A stretch of DNA of 64,000 bases from Methylomusa anaerophila. GTDB lineage: Bacteria; Bacillota; Negativicutes; Sporomusales; Sporomusaceae. A program made the position numbers and the translations under genes. Shown here in pieces: positions 34,443 to 42,973 of this stretch (within the stretch, counting starts at the first letter, position 1; each line of letters begins with the position of its first letter). Below the pieces are notes generated by a model, which saw only the letters and a list, made by a program, of their open reading frames with translations, was not told where the DNA came from and ran no database searches. The stretch lies in contig NZ_AP018449.1 in NCBI RefSeq assembly GCF_003966895.1, forward strand, positions 1,784,501 to 1,848,500, given 5' to 3'.

Positions 34443-34792
34443 GCCGAAAGAAGAATCGTGAATATCGCGACTACATCGAAGATATTTATAACGATTTGGT
34501 GAGAGTGAGAGAATTTACAGAAGGGTTGACCTTCGAGGAGTTTATGCTTGACGTGCGGACACAATATGCTGTTTGCAAAGCGTTGGAGAATATGGGAGAA
34601 GCGAGTAAACATATTCCAGAGTCTATTCGCCGGAAATTCCCACAGATACCATTCAAGCAAATGGCCGGATTACGTGATGTAGTTACACATAACTATGATG
34701 GTATTGGTTATGACATGATTTGGCAAGTGGTTACGCACGATTTGCCACCGATCGAGGGACATCTTATGGATATATTATCACAGAACTTTTAG
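34439..34792 (+). CDS. hepT: HepT-type HEPN ribonuclease toxin
   Basis: 117 residues of the HEPN/DUF86 family. The catalytic Rx4-6H motif appears as LRDVVTHNYDGIGYDMIW, and the adjacent Tyr is the residue AMPylated by MntA in characterised pairs. The N-terminal helix EYRDYIEDIYNDLVRVREFT and YAVCKALENMGEASKHIPES are typical. HEPN toxins cleave RNA. The module is complete and may stabilise this repeat-rich region, with family A copy 9 starting 20 bases after its stop codon. Confidence 0.9.
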   Translation: MSRKKNREYRDYIEDIYNDLVRVREFTEGLTFEEFMLDVRTQYAVCKALENMGEASKHIPESIRRKFPQIPFKQMAGLRDVVTHNYDGIGYDMIWQVVTHDLPPIEGHLMDILSQNF

Positions 34793-34811
34793 AGGATAAG
34801 GCATTTGGCCT

Positions 34812-34867
34812 TAAATGTCATGGGATAGTTCTAATGACATAAAGTAAACGCTGGATTATGTCATGAC
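34812..34867 (+). repeat. Family A palindromic repeat, copy 9 (degenerate)
   Basis: ATGTCATGGGATAGTTCTAA and TGGATTATGTCATGAC remain; the right end is lost and is replaced by the HsdM relic. Confidence 0.75.
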
Positions 34868-35080
34868 AAAAAATACTCTCGCCGCGTCTCCATGGAAGAA
34901 ATCGAGAAGAACGACTATAATCTGAATATATCAAGATATGTGAGCACGGTTGCAGAAGAAGAAACCGTCAACCTTGCAGATGTCAAAAAGAATTTGGATG
35001 AAATCGAGGATGCTATTAGCAAGGCAAAGACTAAGCACAACCAATTTTTAAAAGAGCTTGGTTGGCCTGAGTTGCCATAA
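34868..35080 (+). pseudogene. Type I restriction-modification methyltransferase (HsdM) C-terminal relic
   Basis: The frame begins directly at the end of family A copy 9 and reads KKYSRRVSMEEIEKNDYNLN, then ISRYVSTVAEEETVNLADVK, and ends with a coiled-coil-like tail and KELGWPELP. This is the end of HsdM subunits (EIxxNDYNLNISRYV and a C-terminal helix that contacts HsdS). The SAM-binding and NPPF regions are absent, and no hsdS or hsdR is near. It is an inactive fragment. Confidence 0.8.
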
Positions 35081-35756
35081 AGCAAGAATATTGTATCAGG
35101 TATATCTGAAAGCCGCTTAATAAATTTGACATTATTATGGACTTATAAAAAATGATAGCTATTCTCTTTTTTCTGGCTATAACTATTTTCTGTGTTCTGA
35201 TACGGTTTCAAGCTCAAGGGAACTCAAAACCTCATTCGTTTGCGTGATGGACTTCCCAGTTTCATGCTCGAAGGGGGGACAAGGATAAATTGGTGACCAC
35301 CTATCCGGGGAGGTAGTTCGGGCAGTGAAAAACTGTGGTGCTGCCCCTGGCTGGTGATTCACCGGCAATATCCAGCACAGAAAAGGTTGCGGCGAAGTGG
35401 GGCATTCTGGCCGCGGGCCGTGAAGAAGGGGCGGAGACTTTGTTCTTTTGCCATGACAACTGAAATATTCTAACAATGAAAAAGCAGGCTGACTTTGCTG
35501 CCATGCTGGTTGATTTAGATTGCATGATCAAGCTGGTATTGTATATTATTGATGGTATAATGGAATAGAAGGAGCGGGACCTTGTAACGGCAGCCTAAGG
35601 CTGCGCGTTTCTTTTGGTTGGGAAAAACGGGTATACCACCGGGAATAAGGCCGCTATAAATTATCAAAATGCATCCGCTTTACTGCTGCCAGGGGGCTGT
35701 GTGCCCTGCGGACGCAGTATGGCTAGAAGCAGGAGGAGGGCAAACTGATTTCAGGA
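35081..35756. other. Intergenic region before first MFS paralogue
   Basis: No intact gene. A GC-rich patch at 35270-35460 has no recognisable product. A TATAAT lies at 35556-35561 and a short strong hairpin GCAGCCT/AGGCTGC at 35590-35604, followed by a T-rich tract, so the MFS gene has a short leader with a possible attenuator. Confidence 0.5.
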
Positions 35757-37016
35757 ATGAACTTGGGGTCGATGTTACGGGCCCTCAGGCACCGTAATTT
35801 TCGTTTGTTTTTTTTCGGGCAGGGGATATCCTTGATTGGGACATGGATGCAGCGGACAGCAATTGTCTGGCTGGTGTATCGTCTGACCGGGTCGGCGCAG
35901 GTGCTAGGCACAGTGGACTTTCTTGGGCAGATTTCCGGCTTGGTTCTTATTCCGTTTGCCGGGGTGATGCTGGACCGGTGTGACCGGTACAAGGTTGTCA
36001 TTACGACGCAAGTTTTCTCTTTGCTGCAAGCGACGGTTCTTGCCGCCTTAGTGTTGTCGCAAATGATCGCTGTCTGGCAGATTGTCCTGCTGAGCATCGT
36101 ATTAGGTATGGTTAACTCATTTGATATGCCGGCCAGGCAGTCTTTTATCTCTCAAATCGTGGATGACAAAGAAGATCTGAGCAATGCTATCGCCCTTAAT
36201 TCTGCCATGTTTAATGGCGCCCGGATCATTGGTCCGTCGGTCGCGGGGCTTGCCATCAGTGCTTTTGGTGAAGGCTGGTGTTTTTTAATTAATGCCGTTA
36301 GCTTCGCCGCGGTGCTGGTGGGGCTTGGGCTCATGCAGGTAAACCGTCTGGATGCTGTTAATAGTTGCGAGGAAAACCTGATGGAAGGATTCAGACAAGG
36401 TATTTCTTATACGTATCACGTTGTGCCAATTCGGATGGCGCTCGCCCTGCTGGCTTTGATAAGTTTAGCAGGAATGCCGGTAATGGTATTGATGCCGATT
36501 TTTGCCGGCGAGGTATTAGCGGGCGGTGCGGACATATTAGGCTTATTGATGTCCTTCTTCGGCATGGGAGCTCTTGCCGGAACTATATTTTTGGCTTCCC
36601 GTAAGACAGTGCTGGGCCTTGAGAATATTATTGTAGCGGGTGGTTCTGTTTTTGGAATTGGGTTGACTGTGTTTGCCGCATCCAAAGTGCTGTGGCTGTC
36701 TTTAGTATTGGCCTTTGTCATGGGAATCGGGCTTATTGTCCATATGGCTGCTACAAACACCATCATCCAGACCCTTGTGGATGAGGATAAACGGGGACGG
36801 GTGATGAGTCTCTATATATTGTCCTTTGGCGGTATCGCGCCGTTTGGGAGCCTGTTAGGCGGTTATCTGGCTGAATTTATCGGGGTGTCGGCGACATTTT
36901 TGACATGTGGCGCCATCTGCCTCGCCGGTATCGCTGCTTTTGCTTATGCCCGCCCGGTTTGGCGCAGCCATGCTGAGCCCATTTTCCGGGACAAGGGCCT
37001 CATATGTGAAGATTGA
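35757..37016 (+). CDS. MFS transporter (EntS/MFS_3-like), paralogue 1
   Basis: About 419 residues with twelve membrane helices. It is of the DHA3/MFS_3 type used for siderophore and drug export: LRALRHRNFRLFFFGQGISL, LVYRLTGSAQVLGTVDFLGQ, MLDRCDRYKVVI as motif A, and a conserved DDKEDLSNAIALNSAMFNGA loop. It is very similar along its whole length to the gene at 51653. The equivalent of that paralogue's ATG is not a start codon here (GGC), so translation probably begins at ATG 35757, rather far from the AGGAGGG at about 35731. It lies just upstream of the polyketide cluster and could export its product. Confidence 0.85.
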   Translation: MNLGSMLRALRHRNFRLFFFGQGISLIGTWMQRTAIVWLVYRLTGSAQVLGTVDFLGQISGLVLIPFAGVMLDRCDRYKVVITTQVFSLLQATVLAALVLSQMIAVWQIVLLSIVLGMVNSFDMPARQSFISQIVDDKEDLSNAIALNSAMFNGARIIGPSVAGLAISAFGEGWCFLINAVSFAAVLVGLGLMQVNRLDAVNSCEENLMEGFRQGISYTYHVVPIRMALALLALISLAGMPVMVLMPIFAGEVLAGGADILGLLMSFFGMGALAGTIFLASRKTVLGLENIIVAGGSVFGIGLTVFAASKVLWLSLVLAFVMGIGLIVHMAATNTIIQTLVDEDKRGRVMSLYILSFGGIAPFGSLLGGYLAEFIGVSATFLTCGAICLAGIAAFAYARPVWRSHAEPIFRDKGLICED

Positions 37017-37032
37017 TTTTAAGCACTATATC

Positions 37033-37138
37033 TATTGCATTTAAAATTGACATCCGGGTATTAGGATCAAGCTGAGGTTAAGCGACAGCGTCGAAACGGT
37101 CCTAATACCCGGATATAATTTCTTTAATGTGTTCCATA
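37033..37138 (+). repeat. Family B palindromic element, copy 1
   Basis: GCATTTAAAATTGACATCCG and the matching GGATATAATTTCTTTAATGT ends enclose CATCCGGGTATTAGGA/TCCTAATACCCGG arms and the central GCTGAGGTTAAGCGACAGCG region. About 105 bases; it looks like a non-autonomous MITE. Confidence 0.85.
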
Positions 37139-37222
37139 CGCCTCATTTTGGCTTGATTGCAATGGCTTTTTCACTGATTCTGTTAGTTAACATGGAATTT
37201 ACAGATGTTTAATTTTATATGA

Positions 37223-37280
37223 TTGACAAGAATTGGAAGTCTATGCTAAGATAAAAATAAATCAATTGATTGATTGAATT
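37223..37280 (+). promoter_or_regulatory. Promoter with TetR-type operator upstream of the polyketide cluster
   Basis: TTGACA (37223-37228) and TAAGAT (37247-37252), 18 bases apart, are followed at once by AATCAATTGATTGATTGAAT. The same order and spacing (TTGACA, N18, TAAAAT, AATCAATCGATTGATTGA) occur in front of the TetR-exporter operon at 46046-46100. Confidence 0.7.
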
Positions 37281-37405
37281 CTAGGGAATGAATTATAATT
37301 TTACCAACGAATGTAAAATTATCTTAATGATTCTAATGATTGACATGGATATAAAATCTGTAGTAAATTTATATTGTAAAATTTTTCCAGTAATAAGCAA
37401 ATAAT

Positions 37406-37605
37406 AATACCCTTAAATCTTATGAAATTCTTTCGTCAGAATGCTCCGATTTAAGGGTTTTGTTCATTAGTTGGGAAAAATGCTTCTGTAAAGTACTGTT
37501 CAAACAAAAAAAGAATATAACAATAGTTTTCTCTATGCTAACAAAAAAACAACACCCTTAAATCAGTGAAGTTCTTTGGCCGGAATCCTCTGATTTAAGG
37601 GAGCA
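37406..37605 (+). promoter_or_regulatory. Two tandem similar hairpins in the polyketide leader
   Basis: Hairpin 1 (about 37406-37460): ACCCTTAAATC ... GATTTAAGGGT then TTTGTT. Hairpin 2 (about 37552-37605): ACCCTTAAATC ... GATTTAAGGG. Each has a similar inner part (ATTCTTTCGTCAGAAT and GTTCTTTGGCCGGAAT). They lie between the promoter and the first gene. The first has a T-run and could terminate transcription. Confidence 0.6.
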
Positions 37606-37893
37606 GTTTAGCATACTTTATTTCGTATGCATTTGTTTATTATTATAAGTCACGAATTGAGTTCAGTCAATATATTTTTGGGTATTTATGGAATAATATT
37701 TCCAAAATTTAGAAAACAATTTTTAAAGAAGTCTTAGAGTCTGATTATTGATCCGATATCTGACGGTAATGAATTTTGCAAGAGACGGAATCCAGGCAGG
37801 TTTCGAAGGGGAGAACCAGGCGGATAAAAAGTAGTGAAACCGCCGGTAATATAAACAAATATGAAATATGAGATATGAAAGGAAGTGAAAAAA

Positions 37894-38130
37894 ATGGAAC
37901 AACAAAAACTAATTGAGATAATTGCCAAGTCATTAAACATACCCAGCGGCGAGATTGCCGCTACTACGTCTTTATCCCATGAAATAGGTGTTGATTCAAT
38001 TGAAATGGTAACCCTTTGCCGTAATTTAACCAAAACCTTCAACTGCAATTTAAATGTCGCTGAGATTAAAGAAGCGGATACCGTCGAAAAATTGTTCATG
38101 TATATTGAAGAAAAGCAAAAGGTTTCTTAG
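37894..38130 (+). CDS. Acyl carrier protein of type II polyketide synthase
   Basis: 78 residues from ATG 37894, with GGAAGTG 6 bases upstream (the GTG at 37885 overlaps that site). The phosphopantetheine attachment site is HEIGVDSIEMVTLCRNLTKT, with Ser in the GxDS motif at residue 35. Helix 2 carries the usual acidic residues for KS docking. It is the first gene of the cluster, 47 bases before KS-alpha, and unlike the acpP of fatty acid synthesis it sits with a KS/CLF pair. No phosphopantetheinyl transferase or malonyl transferase gene is in the cluster, so those would come from primary metabolism. Confidence 0.9.
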   Translation: MEQQKLIEIIAKSLNIPSGEIAATTSLSHEIGVDSIEMVTLCRNLTKTFNCNLNVAEIKEADTVEKLFMYIEEKQKVS

Positions 38131-38177
38131 AGAACGTCAGTAGACTGCATTAAAAATAAGGGGGGCAAATTGAAAAA

Positions 38178-39470
38178 ATGAAAAGTAAGGCATCGGAAAA
38201 ACGGCGAGTGGTGGTGACTGGGTTAGGAGTCATTTCGCCAATTGGCATTGGCAAAGATAAATTCTGGGAAAATTGCATCAAGGGAAAATCCGGCATAAAA
38301 AAGATTGACAGATTTCCCGTAGATCAATTCCAATCACAAATATGTGCTGCTGTCGACGACTTCGATCCCAAAGAGTTTGATTTGAAAGAAAATCAGATAT
38401 TGCGATTGGACAGATATGCCCAGTTTGCGGTAGCGGCAGCTAAAATGGCCATAAAAGAATCAAAACTTAATATGGATGAAATTAACCCGCGAAGAGCCGG
38501 CGTCAGCATTGCCAATGCTATTAGCGGCACCCCTTTTATGGAAGAAGAATTTTTAAGACAAACGGAAAAAGGCACGGAGCCGTTCAATACTGCCTGGACC
38601 AGCAAAGCTTTGTATCCGGCGTTTACCTATAGTACTGCTTCTCTCGAAGTAGCAGCGGAATTTAATTTCCGGGGACCTTGTTCGACTTTGCCTACAGGAT
38701 GCGCGGCCGGATTGGATGCGATAGGTTTTAGTTTTGATATGATCAGGGGCGGATATTCCGATGTTATGATTACCGGCGCTTCGGAAGCGCCCATATGTTC
38801 CGTCACCCTTGCCGCTTTTGATGTTTTAGGCGCCGTCTCGTCCAAAAGGAATGCTACGCCGGAAAAAGCATCACGGCCATTTGACAAAGAGCGGGACGGT
38901 TTTGTTCTGGGTGAAGGCTGCGGCATACTGGTTTTAGAAGAAAGAGAACATGCTTTAAGAAGAGGCGCTGTTATTCTGGCTGAAATTTATGGGCATGGCT
39001 CAACCTGCAATGCTTACCATATGACGGAACTGCTTCCTGACGGGGAAGATTTAAAAAGGGCCTTGGAAATAGCTTTGCAGGATGCCGGCGTATCGCCGGA
39101 CCAAATTGATTATATCAGTTCTCATGGCAGTTCCACCCAGCAAAATGATGTTAATGGGACAGCTGCTTATAAAGCAGTACTGGGAAAAAGGGCGTATGAA
39201 GTACCGGTCAGTTCTCTAAAATCGATGAACGGTCATGCCTTGGCCGCCGCCAGTGCCATGGAAGTGGTTGCTTGTGTTCAGTCATTGGTTAATAAAGAAA
39301 TTCATCCAACGATTAATTACGAATATCCTGACAGTCGCTGCGACCTGAACTATGTACCCAATAAGAGTATAAAAAAAGATAATTTAAATCTGATTTTAAA
39401 AGATGCCAGTGGTTTTTCCGGCATTCACAGCGCGTTGGTAATGGGAACTGAATCTGCTTTGGGAGGCTGA
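38178..39470 (+). CDS. Type II polyketide ketosynthase, KS-alpha
   Basis: 430 residues of the thiolase/KAS fold. The catalytic triad is intact: Cys175 in LPTGCAAGLDAIGF, His316 in ISSHGSSTQQND and His353 in KSMNGHALAAASA, with the conserved Lys348. The QQND segment after the first His and the TINYEYPD C-terminal segment are closer to actinomycete type II PKS KS-alpha proteins (which have KQND) than to FabF. It would extend malonyl units on the ACP. AAGGGGGG precedes ATG 38178. The stop overlaps the start of the next gene by one base (TGATG), so the KS-alpha and its partner are translationally coupled, as expected for an obligate heterodimer. Confidence 0.9.
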   Translation: MKSKASEKRRVVVTGLGVISPIGIGKDKFWENCIKGKSGIKKIDRFPVDQFQSQICAAVDDFDPKEFDLKENQILRLDRYAQFAVAAAKMAIKESKLNMDEINPRRAGVSIANAISGTPFMEEEFLRQTEKGTEPFNTAWTSKALYPAFTYSTASLEVAAEFNFRGPCSTLPTGCAAGLDAIGFSFDMIRGGYSDVMITGASEAPICSVTLAAFDVLGAVSSKRNATPEKASRPFDKERDGFVLGEGCGILVLEEREHALRRGAVILAEIYGHGSTCNAYHMTELLPDGEDLKRALEIALQDAGVSPDQIDYISSHGSSTQQNDVNGTAAYKAVLGKRAYEVPVSSLKSMNGHALAAASAMEVVACVQSLVNKEIHPTINYEYPDSRCDLNYVPNKSIKKDNLNLILKDASGFSGIHSALVMGTESALGG

Positions 39471-40735
39471 TGATGGCTATGATGGATATGAATATGCGAC
39501 GGGTTGTTATTACCGGTTTGGGCGCCATTGCCCCTAACGGTATTGGCAAAGATGAGATATGGGAAAACTCCGTGGCCGGCAAAAACTGCCTGGATCAAAT
39601 TACTAAGTTTGATACTGAAAAAATCCCGGTCAAAATGGCCGGTGAAATAAGGAATTTCGTGGAAACGGATTTCCTATCGGCAAGACAGGCGCATAAACTG
39701 GATGTTTTCACAAAATATGCAATAGCGGCAAGTGATCTGGCGCTGAAGGACAGCAACGCTGATTTGAATCAAGTTGATAAAACCAGATGCGGCACATACA
39801 TTGGCAATTGTTTCGGCGGCTGGACCTTTAACGATCAACAATTGAGGCTGCTGCATACAAAAGGAGTTGACGAGTTTAGTCCTTTTGTGGGAACGGCATG
39901 GTTTCCGGCGGCTCCTCAAGGTGAAATTACAATTAGAAATAAATTAAAAGGACACAGTAAAACCATCGACGCCGGCCGGGCAAGCGGCTTGGCGGCTATC
40001 GGCTACGGGGCGAGGGCTATCGCCCAGGGAAGAGCGGATATTATCCTGGCCGGGGCCAGCGAGGCGGTGATGACTCCCTTTACCTTCTCGGCAATTTATA
40101 CCGAAGGCGTGGAAGAACCCAGCCACAGAATTTCCGAAAATGGAATTTATCAACCCTTCGACAAAAAAAGAAGCGGTTGGATTCCCGGCGAGGGTGCGGC
40201 TATTTTAATGCTCGAAGAATACGAACACGCCCAACGGCGAAATGCAAAAATTTATGGAGAAATCAAAGGTTTCAGTGAAATTGCCGGCGCTTGTCATCCC
40301 CGTTTCCTGGCTACCGACGAATTGGGTCTGGATTATACTATCGCCGAGGCCCTTAAGGAAGCGGAAATGGATCAAAATGATATTGATTTGATTATGGCCG
40401 ACGGCTTGGGAACAAGCGCTGGTGACTTAAGTGAGTATCAGGCGCTGCAGAAAAGTATGAGCAATGTTTATTCGCGAATTCCTGTTACCGTTCCCAAAAC
40501 CATGACCGGCAACCTGTATGGCGCGGCCGGCGCTTTGGATGCATTTTGGGCAACCCTGTCCATAGAAAGTAATATCGCCTTACCCACTATTAATTATGAA
40601 GACCCGGATCCTTTATTTGATTTAACTATAGTGGATGAAACAAAAACAAACCTATCCATCGACAATGTCCTGATTAATGGGCGCGGCAACGGCGGGATAT
40701 GCGCTAGTTTAGTCATTGGATCAGTCTGTAGCTAA
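39470..40735 (+). CDS. Chain length factor, KS-beta (non-catalytic ketosynthase)
   Basis: 421 residues with the KAS fold from RRVVITGLGAIAPNGIGKDE to the end. All three catalytic positions are changed: the Cys is Arg170 (IDAGRASGLAAIGYG), the first His is Asp311 (MADGLGTSAGDL) and the second His is Asn348 (KTMTGNLYGAAGALD). That is the mark of a chain length factor, although actinomycete CLFs usually have Gln in place of Cys. It pairs with KS-alpha to define the polyketide length. The DGLGTSAGDxxE and MTGNLYGAAGALD segments are those seen in CLFs. The Arg substitution may indicate a separate lineage. Confidence 0.9.
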   Translation: MMAMMDMNMRRVVITGLGAIAPNGIGKDEIWENSVAGKNCLDQITKFDTEKIPVKMAGEIRNFVETDFLSARQAHKLDVFTKYAIAASDLALKDSNADLNQVDKTRCGTYIGNCFGGWTFNDQQLRLLHTKGVDEFSPFVGTAWFPAAPQGEITIRNKLKGHSKTIDAGRASGLAAIGYGARAIAQGRADIILAGASEAVMTPFTFSAIYTEGVEEPSHRISENGIYQPFDKKRSGWIPGEGAAILMLEEYEHAQRRNAKIYGEIKGFSEIAGACHPRFLATDELGLDYTIAEALKEAEMDQNDIDLIMADGLGTSAGDLSEYQALQKSMSNVYSRIPVTVPKTMTGNLYGAAGALDAFWATLSIESNIALPTINYEDPDPLFDLTIVDETKTNLSIDNVLINGRGNGGICASLVIGSVCS

Positions 40736-40738
40736 ACC

Positions 40739-41617
40739 ATGGATTTGAGAGAAAACATAATGAATTTGCATAGCGACCGTAACGACCGTAACAACTATAA
40801 CATTATCGATTTAAGTGTTCCTATTGATGTAAATAGCTGGGAACCTAATCCGGTAAAAAGGACAATAGTTGACCATCGAACCGGGGCGGACTTACTGGGA
40901 GAAACTCTGGTTTTAATGCGAGGTACAAATATTTTTTCCCGGCTGAAGGAAATGATTAAACAAAAATTGGGTTATGGCTTAGACCACCGGAATTTCCCGG
41001 AGGAAAAAGGTCTGTCGTTGTATACATATCAACTTACCACCCACACCGGCACTCACTTGGATGCCCCGTATCATTTTGGCGACGTCACCCAAGCCGGAAC
41101 AAAAGCAAAGACCATCACCGATATTCCGCTGAAGTGGTGCTTTGGCAACGGCGTCTTGCTGGACGTGGAAGCGGATGCTGCCGAGGCTGTTTCCCGCGGG
41201 GAGATTATTGCCAAACTGGAGGAAATGAATTACCGGCTGCAACCCTTCGATATTGTCTTATTGAAAACAGGGGGAGATCAATATAGCGGCACGCCTCAAT
41301 ATTTCACAAATTTCCGGGGTGTTAGTTCCGAGGCAACAGAGTACCTGATTGATTGCGGCGTCAAAATCATTGGCATCGATAGTTTTGGTTTTGATCCTCC
41401 CTTTGGCAAAATGATCGAAAAATACCTGAGTGATAGAAATGTAAATTATTTATGGCCGGCTCATTTTTTGGGGCGGAAAAAAGAATATTGCCATATCGAA
41501 CGATTGGCGAATTTAGGTCAGATCGCAAATCCCATTGGGTTTAAAGTATGTTGTTTTCCTATTAAATTAACCGATAGTGATGCGGGGTGGTGCAGAGTAG
41601 TGGCCATAGAAGGTTGA
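40739..41617 (+). CDS. Putative polyketide cyclase, PF04199 (kynurenine formamidase-like fold)
   Basis: 292 residues. The family signature HxGTHxDxPxH is present as TTHTGTHLDAPYHF, the Mn/Zn-binding motif. Further conserved parts are DIVLLKTGGDQYS, a Gly-Val-Ser loop with GVSSEATEYLIDCGVKIIGI and a final HIERLANLGQI. Proteins of this family include kynurenine formamidase and cyclases found in aromatic polyketide clusters. It starts 3 bases after the KS-beta stop, so it belongs to the same transcript. I infer a ring-closure or ester/lactone step. The start could also be ATG 40760. Confidence 0.85.
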   Translation: MDLRENIMNLHSDRNDRNNYNIIDLSVPIDVNSWEPNPVKRTIVDHRTGADLLGETLVLMRGTNIFSRLKEMIKQKLGYGLDHRNFPEEKGLSLYTYQLTTHTGTHLDAPYHFGDVTQAGTKAKTITDIPLKWCFGNGVLLDVEADAAEAVSRGEIIAKLEEMNYRLQPFDIVLLKTGGDQYSGTPQYFTNFRGVSSEATEYLIDCGVKIIGIDSFGFDPPFGKMIEKYLSDRNVNYLWPAHFLGRKKEYCHIERLANLGQIANPIGFKVCCFPIKLTDSDAGWCRVVAIEG

Positions 41618-41684
41618 AATCAGGTTTGAACAGCCAAAAAAAGCCAAAGAAAGAAAAAAATAAGAGTTGAGAGGAGTGCGGATA

Positions 41685-42452
41685 ATGGAAAGGACAGCCT
41701 TGGTTACGGGGGCGGGTAAAGGAATTGGCAAATCCATTGCCCTGCGACTGGCGGCAGATGGTTTCCACGTTATTTTAGTGTCACGGACAAAAGAACGATT
41801 AGAGGAAGTTGCCGGTGAAATTTCTGGAGGCAATGGCAAATCCGCGTATTTCACTTGTGACGTTTCCAAACAGGAAAATGTGGAGGAAATGATAAGCGCC
41901 CTGATGCAAACGGTAGCAAAAATTGATGTGCTGGTTAACTGCGCCGGCCGCAGCGGCGGCGGCAAGACGGCGGCGATGGATGATGGACTTTGGCACGACA
42001 TCATCAATACCAATCTTAATAGTGTTTATTATGTAACAAAGGCAGTTTTGAAGAAAGGAAATATGGATTCCGGCAGTGCGATAATCAATATCGCGTCAAC
42101 AGGCGGGAAACAGGGTGTAGCCTTCGGAGCTGCGTACAGTGCTTCCAAAGCCGGAGTAATTGCCTTCTCCAAAGCTCTGGGGAAAGAGCTGGCCAAAACA
42201 GGGATAACAGTAAATGCCGTCTGTCCCGGATTCGTCGAGAGCGAGATGGCGCAGAAAGTCAGAGAAGCCAATAGCAAGCTGTTAAACATCCCGGTAGAGG
42301 ATGTGAAAAAGAAATTCGAAAACCTTATACCCATTGGAAGATATATCGAACCGGATGAAGTTGCCGGCATGGTGTCCTATTTAGCATCTGACAAGGCAAG
42401 AGGAATTACAATTCAAGCCTTAAATGTCTGTGGCGGGTTAGGCAACTATTAA
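41685..42452 (+). CDS. ActIII-like polyketide ketoreductase (SDR)
   Basis: 255 residues from ATG 41685 (GAGAGGAG upstream). NADPH-binding TGAGKGIGKS, catalytic Ser138, Tyr151 and Lys155 (YSASKAG), and the NCAGRSGGG loop, which equals the NNAGRPGGG stereocontrol loop of ActIII. The C-terminus (GRYIEPDEVAGMVSYLA ... QALNVCGGLGNY) is nearly the ActIII ending, unlike FabG (which ends with DGG-type loops). It should reduce the C9-type keto group of a nascent polyketide. This protein is the strongest sign that the cluster is of the aromatic type II kind. Confidence 0.93.
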   Translation: MERTALVTGAGKGIGKSIALRLAADGFHVILVSRTKERLEEVAGEISGGNGKSAYFTCDVSKQENVEEMISALMQTVAKIDVLVNCAGRSGGGKTAAMDDGLWHDIINTNLNSVYYVTKAVLKKGNMDSGSAIINIASTGGKQGVAFGAAYSASKAGVIAFSKALGKELAKTGITVNAVCPGFVESEMAQKVREANSKLLNIPVEDVKKKFENLIPIGRYIEPDEVAGMVSYLASDKARGITIQALNVCGGLGNY

Positions 42453-42485
42453 ATTTTTATTTATTAGTAAAGGAGTGGAGAGCGA

Positions 42486-42944
42486 ATGGTAAACAAATCG
42501 CCGGCGGCAGCACAAACCCTGCAGTTTGAAGTTACAAATTACATTGTATCCTCAGAATGGCTTCCCGTTGAGGATGAAGACGGCCACGTTCTGGGGGTTC
42601 AAAAACGGGAAGGCAACGCGGTCTTTACCAACAGAGAAAATGCAAAATATTCTTTTGTCGGCGCCTTCGATGTTCCTTACGGCAGGGACGGAATAGCAAA
42701 CGGGTACACAAAGCTGGACTTTGCAGACGGATCCGTGATCATGCTTGCCTGGACATCGGCTTTGCCCTGGGTTGACGGCCAACTTCCCTCTAATAAGGGG
42801 CAGGGAACAATTATTAAAGGAACCGGCCGTTTCGAAGGCATCCGGGGAACGTCTGTCTTCAGCGGCAGGCAGCTAAAACCTGCCTCACAGGACCCCAAGT
42901 TCACCGCGGTGGCCAATGTGACCCTTACTTATACGCTTCCCTAA
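42486..42944 (+). CDS. AOC-barrel-like protein (allene oxide cyclase fold)
   Basis: 152 residues behind AAAGGAGTGG. The C-terminal half has the AOC/dirigent-like barrel signature: GTIIKGTGRFEGIRGTSVFS, then GRQLKP and TAVANVTLTYTLP. No signal peptide is seen, so it is likely cytoplasmic. Proteins of this fold include plant allene oxide cyclase and the bacterial spirotetronate cyclase AbyU, both of which guide ring formation in a beta-barrel without cofactor. The position in the operon suggests it acts on the cyclising polyketide or binds it, but that is inference. Confidence 0.75.
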   Translation: MVNKSPAAAQTLQFEVTNYIVSSEWLPVEDEDGHVLGVQKREGNAVFTNRENAKYSFVGAFDVPYGRDGIANGYTKLDFADGSVIMLAWTSALPWVDGQLPSNKGQGTIIKGTGRFEGIRGTSVFSGRQLKPASQDPKFTAVANVTLTYTLP

Positions 42945-42973
42945 TACTTTTAATGTACAAAGGAGACGGTAGC

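Larger units (their letters stand above)
37139..37893. other. Long regulatory region upstream of the polyketide cluster
   Basis: About 750 AT-rich bases with no gene. It holds the promoter/operator at 37223-37280, two similar hairpins at 37406-37460 and 37552-37605, and a leader ending in the ribosome binding site GGAAGTG (37881-37887). Confidence 0.65.

Noticed and set aside
379..34867. Family A copies as a CRISPR array
   Set aside because: Copies are separated by whole genes, not by spacers of about 30-40 bases, and no cas genes are present.
39470..40735. Second active ketosynthase (FabF-like)
   Set aside because: Cys and both His positions are replaced by Arg, Asp and Asn; it is a chain length factor.
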